Both the position numbers and the translations under genes were made by a program. DNA of 64,000 nucleotides from Vandiemenella viatica (lineage: Eukaryota; Arthropoda; Insecta; Orthoptera; Morabidae): contig JARYHS010006964.1 of assembly GCA_031002005.1 (NCBI GenBank), forward strand, positions 2,604,001 through 2,668,000, given 5' to 3'. The notes beneath the pieces are model-generated. The model had not been told where the DNA came from. It ran no database searches and worked only from the letters and a program-made list of their open reading frames with translations. Position 1 is the stretch's first letter. The number at the start of each line of letters is the position of its first letter. Shown in pieces: positions 48,607 to 59,254 of the stretch.

Positions 48607-48642
48607 CTCTTCGTTGATAAACACAGCGTGTATTGGCTCCAT
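48607..48642 (-). CDS. Zinc-finger gene 2, exon 1 (start codon)
   Basis: The ATG at 48642-48640 opens MEPIHAVFINEE followed by a GTAGGT donor. It is identical in length and phase to exon 1 of gene 1. The Lys of the paralogue's IKEE is Asn here, so the possible SUMO site is not present. Spliced through exons 2, 3 and the copy A last exon it predicts 497 residues. Confidence 0.85.
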
Positions 48643-49075
48643 ATCGCCTCCTCTTGACGACACGAGAGATAAATACACAATATTTCTGGCAGCTAACACA
48701 CAACGTGGAGTACACTCTATACACAGCTGATAGCTAACGATTTTACTACAGAGGTGATAAATGACTGAGAGGAATCATTTCATTCGTAAATTTCGTTGTA
48801 ATATCTTGTTTTATCACTGAGTATATTGTTATACGCTGTTACTTCATACTATCGACGCATATAACTGTTACAGATACGAAAAGATTTTTTATATTATCTA
48901 TAGGTATTAAAATCATGGTAAAACCACACTGTTTCTAAAATCCAACCTATAAATTACTTCTTACTTTGTTCAGTCTTAATTCTAAATTCTCATATTAACA
49001 CGTAAAGTAAACTACGGAAATGATGGCTGTTGTTATTTTCGATTGTGACAAAGGCCGTTGGCAATATCTTACTTA
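48643..49075 (-). promoter_or_regulatory. Conserved upstream region of zinc-finger gene 2
   Basis: Counterpart of 10873-11310. Homology fades near 49075 (GGCCGTTGGCAAT here, GGCCATTGGCAAA at 11279), which marks the visible limit of the duplication on this side. No specific promoter element can be named. Confidence 0.5.
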
Positions 49076-49079
49076 CTAC

Positions 49080-51600
49080 TGGTAATGTTTTCATACCGTT
49101 CGATCAACCCCTTAGTCACATGACAAGTTTTTTGGGTGTTAGCTCTGATATGTTAGTTTTATCGCAATATTGTATTTGTGTAACAACATATGGAATAATT
49201 TCAGAAATGCACCCATTTCCCGAACTTGTGATTTTTGTTTGTGCCTTAGATGGTTATAGCGATTTCAAAAATTGCTCTTAATGTCCCAATTGTGCAACAG
49301 TCAAATTGGTAATATTTCAGTCAGTGAGATAGAATGAAATGGCCCGTTTTTGTTCCATTACCCTTGCAAGTATATAATAGGTGGAATGCCTCTACTTACT
49401 ATTTTACACCAATTCATACTCGGAGATCCAATTCTTTTTGGACTGTATGCAGCTTTTATTGTGCAGTACCGGAATGACTGAATGAGTCACGATCCTCCTC
49501 ACAGTAGCTACCATTACTGTCACTTCTGATTGAGCTTTCAGACAATCAACAAAAATTAATTGGAGAGTCTGAATGAAACAACGAACTGAGGTGAACACTG
49601 CGTTACCATCGGATTTTTCTATTATTTCGTCCAATATCATGAATAACAACAAAAATCTTTTCCAGCTAGATGTCCCAAAAAACTTAATATTTCTTGCAGA
49701 GCAACCACTATCTTTTGTGCTGTTGAAAATGCTTGATGCTAAGAACATGTTTGACATTGAATTCACAATCAATAAAATTCGCAGTAAATTAGGAAAAAAA
49801 TACTCTGATGTAAGCAATTCCGCATGTCACATGTGACGGAAAATTAAAAGAACATTTGGAAGTATTTTTTTTTAATTGTCTCAATTACCTATTGGTATAT
49901 TTCTGGAATTATTTTGTCTGAAGAGCATGGGCAGCATTGTATGTTATACCGCGGCAAAGCACTATTTAACAGAATTCTAAAACCAATCCTTCCTACTATA
50001 TTTACTGTCTCATTGTCAAGTGCTGTTTTTTCGGCAATTAAGAAATGGTATGTTTTAGCCTTGGGATCATTAATGACTATTGGGTTAGGTATTTCTGCAC
50101 ATTCTTCAAGACTCAATTGCCTTTTTAATGTCTTAGATTTATTTGCATCCATATACTGATCTGAAATTAGGAAACATTGGTTTCAACTTGCAGTATTCTT
50201 TATTATGTTAGTTTTTAAAATGGTTTGTCATTGCTGAAGTAGTTGATTTCTTGCCAACAGGATATTTTTTTATTTTTTTTCTCACGATTTACACTTTGCG
50301 GTATTTGTATCTCTCTTATCGTCCTCAAATAATGTTCAAATAGCAAATTTGATTTTAAAGAGTCCATGATGGATTATTATTAGGCCACTAAACTTTACTT
50401 TTAAAGCAATCATATCAGAACGTGTAAAGCACGATAAACTGACTGCTTAATGATGAACAGTCAAACAAAAGGTCGGGCCGCACTTGACCGAGAATGGTGC
50501 GCACCCTCACCGCACCGACAGTTTTTTTAATGTAGCCGCTGATTGGAATGAAATTAGTTGAAATGACACCCCATCGCCAACCTACACTCGGCCGACACTT
50601 ACGTCACCTGCAGCGATTAGTTTGGTTTACTCCTAGATGGCGTAGAGTCTGTCTGCTGGATGTGGTGAAGTTTATCTCTAAAAATAAAGCACTGAGTCCA
50701 AGAGTGGTCAATACTGACCCTCCAGGGGCTTCCATGTCAGTAACAAGGAAATCTGGGGCTCCACGGGATGAAAATGGGGAGTACACCCACACCCATCATC
50801 AGGATGTCGCAAAGAAATTTCAAGTTTTTTGTAAGCCACAAATGGCTTATTTAACAAATTTTATTAACATTAATCGTATTAACTTGCAGTTACAAGGTGA
50901 CAGTCTGAATTTATTGAAACGAAGGCTGTAACTTAAGATTTCTTGCCAGAATTAATCTATTCAAACAAAACATTGAAGGCACGAATTTTCCCAGTTCCCC
51001 AACTTGTCACCGACAAATGTATAGGATAAAGACAATTTGGCCTATTTGCAATATTTAACCCAAAATCCCTTCTCACGAGTTTTGACTATGGAAATATCGC
51101 ACTCGGTTATCAATCTGTATGGTATTTTGTAGGTTTCTTGTGGAAAATTTAATGTATGTAAATTTTGAGATACACAATTCAGCTCAGTTGATTTTTTTTA
51201 CTAACACCGAAAACGTTGTAAGTTAGCGAGAAGATAGTAATCTGACCTTAAGTTGCCTCGACACCCCCTCCCCAATTTTCTTGTATTGCGTAGCCTATTT
51301 ACTCCATTAAACCATTTTATACCATTTTTGTTTAACAGAACATACCTAAAGGTTATGTAATGAACACAATTAATATTTCCTTATTTATTTTTATATTATT
51401 ATAAATATTATGAATGGAATGTGACACTAGCCACTTTCGCAAATGACGAATTATTTGGAAAAACCTCTTTCTCAGGAACAGTCAGGGATCCTTTTCTTTT
51501 TGAGGTGTTACTAAAAACATTATCCTTTTCCTCTTCATCATTATTCAATAATTGACAAAACAGAAAAATCTATTCATTCAGAAAAAACCTGTATTTTGGT
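49080..51600. other. Unassigned region
   Basis: Overlapping open frames occur on both strands at 49404-49836 and 49889-50159, and one at 50548-50931; none shows a motif I recognise. It may contain an old transposon. Just left of 51600 the minus-strand LINE begins. Confidence 0.4.
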
Positions 51601-51604
51601 TTCC

Positions 51605-52688
51605 TTTAATAATATTTAATTAAATTGCGATGGAGCGCATGCTCCGGTGGCATTTTCCCTACACACCCATCTTCCACCTTTCCTGCACCCACCTACATTT
51701 GCTCTCTGCAAATTTTAACTTTAAATTCTTTCAACGTTTTTAGTATATTATTAATCATTTATCTTGGTAACTTATTCAAATCTCTAACACCCTTACCCAA
51801 AAAAGATAATTTTCCAACACCCTTGTGCCTAAAATCGAGTGCCAGCTTGTGGTCGTTGTCTTCTTCTCCATTCCAAAATTACTTTTAATGCTTATATCAA
51901 TATCTTTCCATGCTTCATCACCAATATACGACAAAATTTGCGGCGTATTATGTAGCGGGCGACATTTTTTTTTAACAAAAAAAGCTCAACAGCTGCTTCG
52001 GGCGACCGGTGACACTCGGAATGGCAACAATGGGGAGGCATATAATGTTCGAAGGGGCAGCACTCTCCAATCTCACAGTTTTTTGACCCGGTTCTGAAAT
52101 TTCCTAGATCCACCACTGGCTATAGTTAGACAGGGGGCGGCATAATCGATATTGCAAGCGGGCGCTGACACAGCTAGAGGTGGGCCTGACTCCAATGACT
52201 CTCTTCACCCACCTCCTGTCTTCCAATGAATCCCATTCCAGCTCTTTTATCATATCTGTTACTGATTGCATTCTGCGATGATTTCCAGAAAAAAGATTTA
52301 TCAGCCCTTCATTGCACCCTCTTCAACTGCTGTAATTTGATACGCAAAAGGTGGGTCCCTTACTATACTACTACTGTATATTCAGGCAACGCTCTGACAG
52401 AAGTATTATAAACCAATTCCATTACCTCCCTGGTACATCCCCTCATCGCTCTCTCCAAGTGCAGAATTTTGAAACCTTTTCCTACTATCTGACCAATCTA
52501 TCCTGCCCAGTAAAGCTTGATATTAAATGTAATGCCAAGATATTTACATTTCAAACCTTTAACAAACAATTCTTTCCCCACCTCATAATAGTAATCAACC
52601 TTTAGTTTATTATTTGTGTATCTAATAAGCTGACTCTTCTTTGCATTTATCTTCATCCCATGTTTACCACTTCAACTAGATATCTTAT
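51605..52688 (-). pseudogene. LINE, 3' part (interrupted by LTR element)
   Basis: This is the C-terminal and 3' half of a CR1/Jockey-like non-LTR element on the minus strand. Readable blocks, going 3', are MKINAKKSQLIRYTNNKLK (about 52665-52610), KYLGITFN (about 52535), KILHLERAMRGCTREVMEL (about 52475-52420) and MIKELEWDSLEDRR (about 52250-52210), then a 3' region with GAGCATGCGCTCC near 51630. Stops and shifts are present. The segment 51930-52190 is GC-richer and not obviously part of the element; it may be another insertion. The 5' half continues at 56305. Confidence 0.7.
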
Positions 52689-53280
52689 TGTAAACCTACT
52701 GGCTGATTATGGATTTGGATTATTAGAAGTCACTTATTCGACACAAACATATTTATTGATTAAATAAAAGGTTCTTTATGCCGCGGTCGCCAGGCTTAGG
52801 TATTATCGTTTGTCGGGTTACTAAATGATAAGCTCACATACTTTAGAATGGACAGATATACCAAACTTTATTGAGTTCATAAACTTATGCTTTCACACCG
52901 ACGGAAAATATCACCACCAAATCAATATTTAAATAAGGAATCAGATTCCTTTTCCGAGAATTGCAGACCCGTGGGACAAGAGGAATTAAATTGCACAAAC
53001 TCCCACACACTCCACAGTACTCATAACACGTCCACAGTCACTTGAGATCACTGCACTCCATGCAAAACCGTTAATATAACACATTACTAGTTTCCACGTT
53101 ATACTCCGCCAAATCTTCTATTCTTTTCACAATTTCTATAATTACGTCCGAAATGTTGCCGCGTCGACAACTAAACTCTACGGCGGTCAACCATGCACAC
53201 CCACCAAAGGATAGCCCCACACTGGCTTACTACGCCGGCCACAGATACTCTTGCATGGCTCTGACGTATGTTATGTTACA
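52689..53280 (-). repeat. LTR (downstream copy in element sense)
   Basis: 592 bp, TG...CA ends, same length as 55713-56304 and differing at scattered positions. Confidence 0.85.
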
Positions 53281-53420
53281 CTCCCTAGCTAATATGCTGT
53301 GATAATTGATCTGGTTTCAAATAAACTTGATCAATTATCAGAAAAAAAAACTGTTGTGTCACACTCCCTCCCTAATATCTTGTGATAATTAATCAGGTTG
53401 GACATGGTCGATTATCAAGA
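53281..53420. repeat. Stem-loop and partial direct duplication next to the LTR
   Basis: Two copies of a CTCCCT..CTAATAT segment (53281 and about 53371) are each followed by TGTGATAATT. In the first, TGATAATTGATC and GATCAATTATCA form perfect 12-bp arms (about 53300-53341). The second copy keeps a partial arm. Each CTCCCT reads as a purine tract on the minus strand. Confidence 0.65.
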
Positions 53421-53898
53421 CAAGAAAAGAAAAAAATCACTATACAATTCTAATTTGGTGGCTTTCCGTCCTACATTGGCAATAATTTGCACCTTAAGTC
53501 TAAGAAACACATAAAAATATATCAAACACAAGAGAAATCAGAACCATAAAACCTAAAAAAAAACAAGAGAACACACACACAAAAAAAAAAACATGAATTA
53601 GTATCAACTTGTGAGATGATACAATTTGCTGTCAGAAACACAGCTTCCGAGATAAACACACGCTGCACTCGGGTCAATGACCCGTATACCTTTACTTTAC
53701 CAACCAACTTCGAGCTGCTATATTGCTGTTGGCGCCATCGCAGGTAAAGGAAAATTGGATTTGTTGTTACAGAGATTTTCTCTGATAAGGAGGATTGATA
53801 ATTGAAAAGAAGAAAAAAATATGAAAATAACAGGACAGGATTACTTTTTTTTCGTCTGGTCACAATCTGGTAATTTAACACTTGTTTGCCCACGCTCA

Positions 53899-53989
53899 TT
53901 AGTTTTCCACTGTATGGATTTTCTGTCGATTTCATTTTCCTTATTAGTTTTCCACCGTATAGATTTTCTGTCAACTTTATCCTTCTCAC
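53899..53989 (-). repeat. 45-bp tandem duplication in LTR element interior
   Basis: TTAGTTTTCCAC starts at 53899 and again at 53944, each followed by a similar segment with ATTTTCTGTC. It encodes a repeated KSI(R/Q)WKTN unit in one minus-strand frame. Confidence 0.6.
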
Positions 53990-54271
53990 CTACAAACTGG
54001 GACTGTTTCGCTATACAAATGACTGATTCTGCCACATTAATACGTTCGAGTGCGTAACCTATCTCGCACGCTTGTGCTTCCGTGCCCGCTATTGTTGCGA
54101 AGGTAGAATCTTTTGTGGCCCGGGTACCAACAGTGCTGCTACGCGGTGACTGTCAGCCACTGCTCCCGCTCCAGTCACAATTGTCAAAGCCACATGGCTG
54201 TCGTACAGCTTTAATTCTAGCCAACTTTACTTCTCCGGTAGTTACAGATAAAAATCCCTCCACTTCAATTT

Positions 54272-54538
54272 TTATAACTTCGTTCTCCCGTAAGTTAGCC
54301 TTCTCCTTTGAAAGGGTATAAAAAAAATTCCATTTGCTACTTCAAAAATTTTCTCTTGTATATTTTTCTCCACAAACTCCTCTTGACATTCTTGAACCTC
54401 TGTTTCCACGGCCGTAACACCTTTATAATTTGTCTCAGCTTCATCCTGTAAGGCATTCCCTAATATAGTATCAAACAGAAAAACCTCTTCCTGAATTTTC
54501 CTCTTCCGTAATCCTCCGCTTCCGGTCTGTGAAACCAA
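54272..54538 (-). CDS. Short ORF in LTR element interior
   Basis: An 88-codon minus-strand open frame, acidic, with no recognised domain. It follows the coiled-coil ORF by about 60 bp and could be the frameshifted remainder of the same gag-like protein. Confidence 0.35.
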   Translation of the reverse strand: MVSQTGSGGLRKRKIQEEVFLFDTILGNALQDEAETNYKGVTAVETEVQECQEEFVEKNIQEKIFEVANGIFFIPFQRRRLTYGRTKL

Positions 54539-54601
54539 GGCATCTGGCCTCTTAACCTATTCTGTTAACTCGGAAATTTGATAGGACAACTTCTTCAACT
54601 G

Positions 54602-54931
54602 CTAAACCCACAAAGCACCATAATCATCAAGTTTTCTTCCGAACTCTGCCATGTGCAATTTCTGCTCCTTGACTAAGCTAGCGTGACGAAACTCTGCGTC
54701 TGATTTAAACTCCTTTCCCATCACTTCGAGTCTAACAGTAAGGGATTTATCTAAAGAGTCAAATTTAGAATCAAATTTATCAATAAGGGTATTAAATTTG
54801 GAATCAAATTTATTAATAAGGGTTTCAGTAAGTTTAGCCAGCATTTCAGCCAGTTTTGACTCCGCCTTGTCACACATTTTCAGCATGTTTCTATTACAAA
54901 TACAACGAAAAAATCCAATGACGATAATCAC
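54602..54931 (-). CDS. Coiled-coil, gag-like ORF of LTR element
   Basis: A 109-codon minus-strand frame. Residues about 20-100 are highly charged with heptad spacing and repeats of K-F-D-S-K-F; the repeat is also seen at DNA level as two units near 54760-54830. Such coiled coils are common in insect gag-like proteins, but no nucleocapsid zinc knuckle follows. The start near 54931 is uncertain because GTG/ATT-like starts are possible. The only protein of any size in the element. Confidence 0.45.
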   Translation of the reverse strand: MIIVIGFFRCICNRNMLKMCDKAESKLAEMLAKLTETLINKFDSKFNTLIDKFDSKFDSLDKSLTVRLEVMGKEFKSDAEFRHASLVKEQKLHMAEFGRKLDDYGALWV

Positions 54932-55261
54932 TCAGTCACTTTACTTTCCCCCTTCGACTCACAGCAAATAAAATCAACACAACGCTGCTATTCACAAAAC
55001 GCGCTGGCTATATTAAAGAAATACGTGCATAAAACTAGAAAGAAAACTACTTCCGCAGTGTAAATACTCCAGCGTCTGAGTTGTCAATATACAATAAGTG
55101 TCACTAGAATGACAAAGGAATTGGAAATGGAGAGGAAAATCCAACTCGGTTTTCCTTCCTATAGGTGATTTGAAATTACAGGAACAAAAATATTAATGGA
55201 ACGGACCGGATAAGAAAGACGCTTCGCAGCAGCTCGCTAGCAGCAAATAGCGCACACTCAG

Positions 55262-55410
55262 CTTTCCGCGTCTTCTCTGTTGGCTGCTCGGGTCAGCTGT
55301 TCTCGGCTCGGCGTCTGTCGGCTGGTTCCGGTCTGGCTCGGATCAACTGTTCGCAGCTCGGCTTCTGTCGGCTGCTCCCGGCTAACTTCGTGAAGTTCTG
55401 CGCTGTGGTT
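55262..55410. repeat. GC-rich degenerate tandem repeat in LTR element leader
   Basis: Repeated words GGCTGCTC, CAGCTGTTC and GCTCGGC(G/T)TCTGTCGGCTG at spacings of about 65 bp. It lies in the presumed leader, between the primer-binding site and the coiled-coil ORF. Confidence 0.5.
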
Positions 55411-55712
55411 CCCGTCGGCCACCTTCGGTCCCGTTCGGCAATGCCCGTATAGTTGCTTTCCTCTCTGGTAGGCTGCGCCACCTCCAACCGGTCTCCAAGT
55501 AGACAATCTCCACTAACCCTCTTTGACTTAACAACTCCTGCTACTGACGTGGAATCTCTTCCTCTTTGGCTATTGTCGTCTCTGCACTCAATTGTCGTCT
55601 AGCTTGTAATTTACTTTATTTCCACTTTATCCCCGTGTGTATGCTCGGGAATCGAAAGTTTATTTCTCCTCCAGATTCCTATTTTACCACACGTACTGTC
55701 ACTGAGTCACCA

Positions 55713-56304
55713 TGTAAGCCTACTGGCTAATTATGGATTTGGATTATTAAAAGTCACTCTTTCGACACACACATATTCATTGACTAAACAAATGTTCTTT
55801 ATGCTGCGGTCACCTGGCTTAGGTATTAATGTTTGTCGGGTTGCTAAATGATAAGCTCACATACTTTAGAATGGACAGATATACCAAACTTTATTGAGTT
55901 CATAAACTGATGCTTTCACACCGACGGAAAATATCATCACCAAATCAATATTTAAATAAGGAAATCAGACTCCTTTTCCGAGAATTGCAGACTCGTGGGA
56001 CAAGAGGAATTAAATTGCACAAACTCCCACACTCTCCACAGTACTGATAACATGTCCACAGTCACTTGAGATCACTGCACTCCATGTAAAACCGTTAATA
56101 TAGCACATTACTAGTTTCCACGTTACACTCCGCCAAATCTTCTCGTCTTTTCACAATTTGTATAAATACGTCCGAAATGTTGCCGCGTCGACAATTAAAC
56201 TCTACGGCGATCAACCATTCACACACACCAAAGAATAGCCCCACACTCGCTTACTGCTTCGGCCACAGATACTCTTGCATGGCTATGACGTATGTTATGT
56301 TACA
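55713..56304 (-). repeat. LTR (upstream copy in element sense)
   Basis: 592 bp, TGTAA...TTACA. Followed on the minus strand by the primer-binding-site candidate. Confidence 0.85.
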
Positions 56305-57345
56305 CTATCCAGACACCCCTTGCCTTTTTACAGTTCTCTAACATTTTGATCCTTTTATATAGAATTATATCACCTGCAATCAATCTAATTTCTGATGGTA
56401 AACAATCAACACAATTTTACCTTAGAAAAATGAATATCAATGGTCCAATACCCTATCCTGTGGCACTCTAATTTTTACTTCCACTTATTTGATACTGCCA
56501 TTCCTACCCTGTCTGTTCTCTAAATTTAAAAATTCTTCTAACAAGTAAATCACTTTCTCATCTACTCAAATAGTTTTTACCTTATTTACTACTCTTTTAT
56601 GGTTTACTCTGTAAAAAGCCTTTTAAAGATCTAGTTCTATAGTTTGAATTTTTCCTCCCTTGTCTATTTTATCTGAAAAATGTTGCATACGTCCCACGAA
56701 AATAGATTCGCATGATTGTTCTTGCCTAAAGCCATGCTACTTACGTGAAAACCACTTCCGTTCCTCACATATACTTCTCATGTCGTTACATATCAATCTC
56801 TCCCTTAATTTACTTATCACTGATGTCAAACTGATTTGTTTTTAAATTTCTCACCCCTCCTTTATGCACCGGCCCTGCTATCGCACTTTTCCAGTCCCGT
56901 GGTAGGCAATAAATATCCAGACTCATTTTAAATATGATTTTAACATAAGGTACATTGTCACATCCGTCTATCTTTAAGATATCTGTAGTAATATTATTTA
57001 CACGAGCCCCTTTATGTATTTTTGCTTTCTTATTTCGTTCATAATATCCTCAGAATTAATTTTTAAATTTTTGGTCTGTTCATTTTCTAATTACGTTGTT
57101 GAGCACCGTGTTAGGCCCTACCATTTCTGATTAATAGTCCCTTATGCTCTCACATAACCAGTAACCTCAGTAACTTCTTCTCCATCCAACTAAAAGCGTC
57201 TCACCACCCTCCCTTCCCCTCAGTTTTGTAACATAGCCATTGAAATTCCTAGATGCAATAGTCAATGGTCCCCCAGGATTGACGATACTCTTCATAAACT
57301 CAGCATTAGCCACCTTCTTAGCTATTATTAAGTCCTTTATTTATT
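56305..57345 (-). pseudogene. LINE, RT core (5' part of interrupted element)
   Basis: Minus-strand reading gives the RT core with stops: ELDL*KAFYRVNHKRVVNKV (about 56640-56580, first catalytic motif), KVIYLLEEFLN, VPQDRVLDH (GVPQGS-type block) and the following segments up to VKRQGVSG at 56305. The reading resumes at 52688 with MKINAKKSQL, so the two halves are one element. The region upstream, to about 57345, is lower in quality but includes LINE-like remnants. Confidence 0.7.
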
Positions 57346-57369
57346 TACGTAATCTTTCTCGGCGTTGAG

Positions 57370-57829
57370 AATACAAATAATGTTCTCGGGTGACTAGCCG
57401 AGTTATAGGAGCGTTATAGTAATCACACGATATTTCGGTGCTCTGAATCATCGGCGCCATCTTCCGGTGAAGTGAGGACAGGAACGTGCGAAATTGCTGA
57501 GCTAGACCAGATTACCGCTGCTAACCTCTGATTGGTCGGCTGTAGAACCAGTCGTAGCAGGGGTCAAATCTCTTGAATCGATGCCAAGGTGGTGTTACGG
57601 CTAGATTTTATGTCCTTTTTTCACATGGTATGTAGCGGACGGGCTTAAAGTCATCGCTCCTTCGAAGATGATATCCGAAAACAAAGCATTCACCATGAAT
57701 TGTTTATCAAACTGATGGGTCAACACGGATCCGTTGCGGGACTCATATTGAGCCATGCTGCCAAGTGATTGGTCAGATTTGTAACCAATCGTAGCCGGGG
57801 TCCTGCCTCGTATCAACACATCGTTCGAT
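57370..57829 (-). mobile_element. Penelope-like element, 3' flanking region
   Basis: In element sense this follows the endonuclease gene and its 3' UTR. It contains GAAGATGGCGCCGATGATTC...CACCGAAATATCGTGTG, a kind of block often found in the terminal repeats of Penelope-like elements. The first about 145 bp (57829-57695) are repeated inverted at 59411-59545. Confidence 0.6.
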
Positions 57830-57842
57830 AGAAGGAAAAATC

Positions 57843-58265
57843 GGAGAAGACTAAGCATCACGTGGATCACACCAGACGGCGTCCACCAAAGAGACAACCC
57901 AGGCAAAAGATCACCGGCAGAGAATCATTCGACCACACCACCCGTCAATCATCAGATCAAAGAGAAGAAAGGTTGGATTCACTTATCACTCTTCTCACAA
58001 AGCTTGTAAATCACCTCACATCAAAAGAAGACACCACTGCCCCCCTGAGGCAGCATTAATGGAACGACACAAATTGCGGCCAATCACTTCTGAGGAAGAA
58101 GGTCGCGGCGGCACCCACTCAGTACAAGAAAACATCGACAGCCAACGTGACGACAAACCAACAGAGAAGAAATGCCCCATCAAAATGAAGCTGGAGTAAA
58201 TGTCTACCGACAACACACTCCACCCTACTCTGCTCAACGGAGCAGTAATTGGCTGTGGCAAGCAA
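57843..58265 (+). mobile_element. LINE ORF1 fragment inserted in the Penelope-like element
   Basis: A 423-bp segment homologous to 60830-61220 of the LINE to the right: RREDRLDALIDLLKNLVNHL there, and REERLDSLITLLTKLVNHLT here, then GACAACACACTCCACCC against GACAACATCCTCCACCC. It is bounded on both sides by AGAAGGAAAAATC (57830-57842, 58266-58278), a 13-bp target duplication. The inverted partial copy at 59393-59415 has the unoccupied site (TTTTTCCTTCTATCGAACG). It lacks both ends of a LINE. Confidence 0.75.
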
Positions 58266-58278
58266 AGAAGGAAAAATC

Positions 58279-59254
58279 AGAAGGCAAAAACTTTCCCGTA
58301 AGATGCTCATTAATGCTTGAGTAACAAATTGCAAATTGCTTGCTTATGTTACTACTGAACCTCCCGTTGATCTGGACGCGCCGTGTAATGCGTCCCGGTC
58401 GCGCTGACGACGAATAGTATTGATTATTGGCGTCCAGGCTTCGCTCAGCTGGTACCCGCTGTCGCGGTTGACGAGGTTTGACGCGAGACGAATTTCTACT
58501 GCTTCTGTAAGGATGCTGTTCCAGAAGCTCCCAGTATGCGCCAATACTCTGGTATTTTCGAAATCAAAACCATGGCCATGTTCGATGCTGTGTTCTGCCA
58601 CCGCAGACTTGTCTTTCTGCCCCAGACGAACGTGTCGTGCATATTCTAGACAACGTTGGTGAACACACCGCACCGTTTGGCCAATGTAGCTCTTTCCTCA
58701 TTCACAACTAATGCTATATACCCCAGGTGTCCGCAGAGCAATGTGTTCTTCACCTTCGGTGGTGGCAGGAAAATGGTCTTGATTCCACATTTTGCTAGAA
58801 TCCGTCCTATCTTGGACGTCGTGGCGCCAGAGTATGGCAACAAGGCTAGACGATCAGGTGGCTCCTTGTTGGTGTTGTTGAGCCTACGTGTCGGCTCTCG
58901 GAATGCCAGTCTTATTTGATAGTCAGTGTACCCATTGCGTCGAAAGTTCTGACGCAGATGACTCAATTCACCGGGCAGACTATCAGCATCGCATATCGCT
59001 CGCACCCTATGTACAAGTGTGCTGAGTACCGTCTTGCGCTGTGCCGGATGGTGATGTCTACGCGCGTTCAGGTATAGGTCTGTGTGCGTCGGTTTTCTGT
59101 ACACAGAATGTCCTAGAGACCCGTCAGGTTTCCTTTCTATTAGAATGTCTAAGAAAGGCAGCCGGCCTTCTTCTTCCACCTCCATCGTAAACTTGATGTT
59201 TTCGTTTCTACTGTTAAGATGATGGGTACCAGCTGAGTGAAGCCTGGACGCCAA
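58279..59254 (-). pseudogene. Penelope-like element: RT C-terminus plus GIY-YIG endonuclease
   Basis: Penelope-like elements encode one protein, reverse transcriptase followed by a GIY-YIG endonuclease. The minus-strand frame from about 59233 reads LNSRNENIKFTMEVEEEG, LPFLDIL, KPDGSLGHSVYRKPTHTDLY, the end of the RT region; the RT core is missing. A linker follows, then after a frameshift near 58745 GVYSISCE, an in-frame TGA at 58698-58700, then GKSYIGQTVR, which is the GIY...YIG pair. Then come KSAVAEHSIEHGH, FENTRVLA, TEAVEIRLA (conserved Glu) and LSEAWTPIINTIR to the stop near 58347. One frameshift, one stop and loss of the 5' part make it a pseudogene. Confidence 0.85.

Larger units (their letters stand above)
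52689..56304 (-). mobile_element. LTR retrotransposon without pol, 3.6 kb
   Basis: Two 592-bp direct repeats (52689-53280, 55713-56304) enclose 2432 bp. Each LTR starts TGTAA and ends TTACA. Read on the minus strand, TGGTGACTCAGT (55712-55701) follows the upstream LTR directly as a candidate primer-binding site, and TAGCTAGGGAG ends at 53281, directly before the downstream LTR, as a short polypurine tract. The interior has no protease, RT, RNase H or integrase motif, so the element is non-autonomous. It is inserted in a LINE; the flanking 4 bp (TTAT, CTAT) would be a TSD with one mismatch. Confidence 0.85.

Noticed and set aside
50548..50931. 127-codon open frame as a gene
   Set aside because: No recognised motif and unusual composition; kept only as part of an unassigned region.
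53522..53989. 155-codon frame in the LTR element as a gene
   Set aside because: Low-complexity and rich in poly-Phe and aromatic runs derived from A-rich DNA; no domain. It may overlap a decayed gag region, but I cannot support it.
58344..58673. Independent 109-residue GIY-YIG protein
   Set aside because: It is the downstream part of the broken Penelope-like protein; the GIY half lies just upstream across the in-frame TGA.
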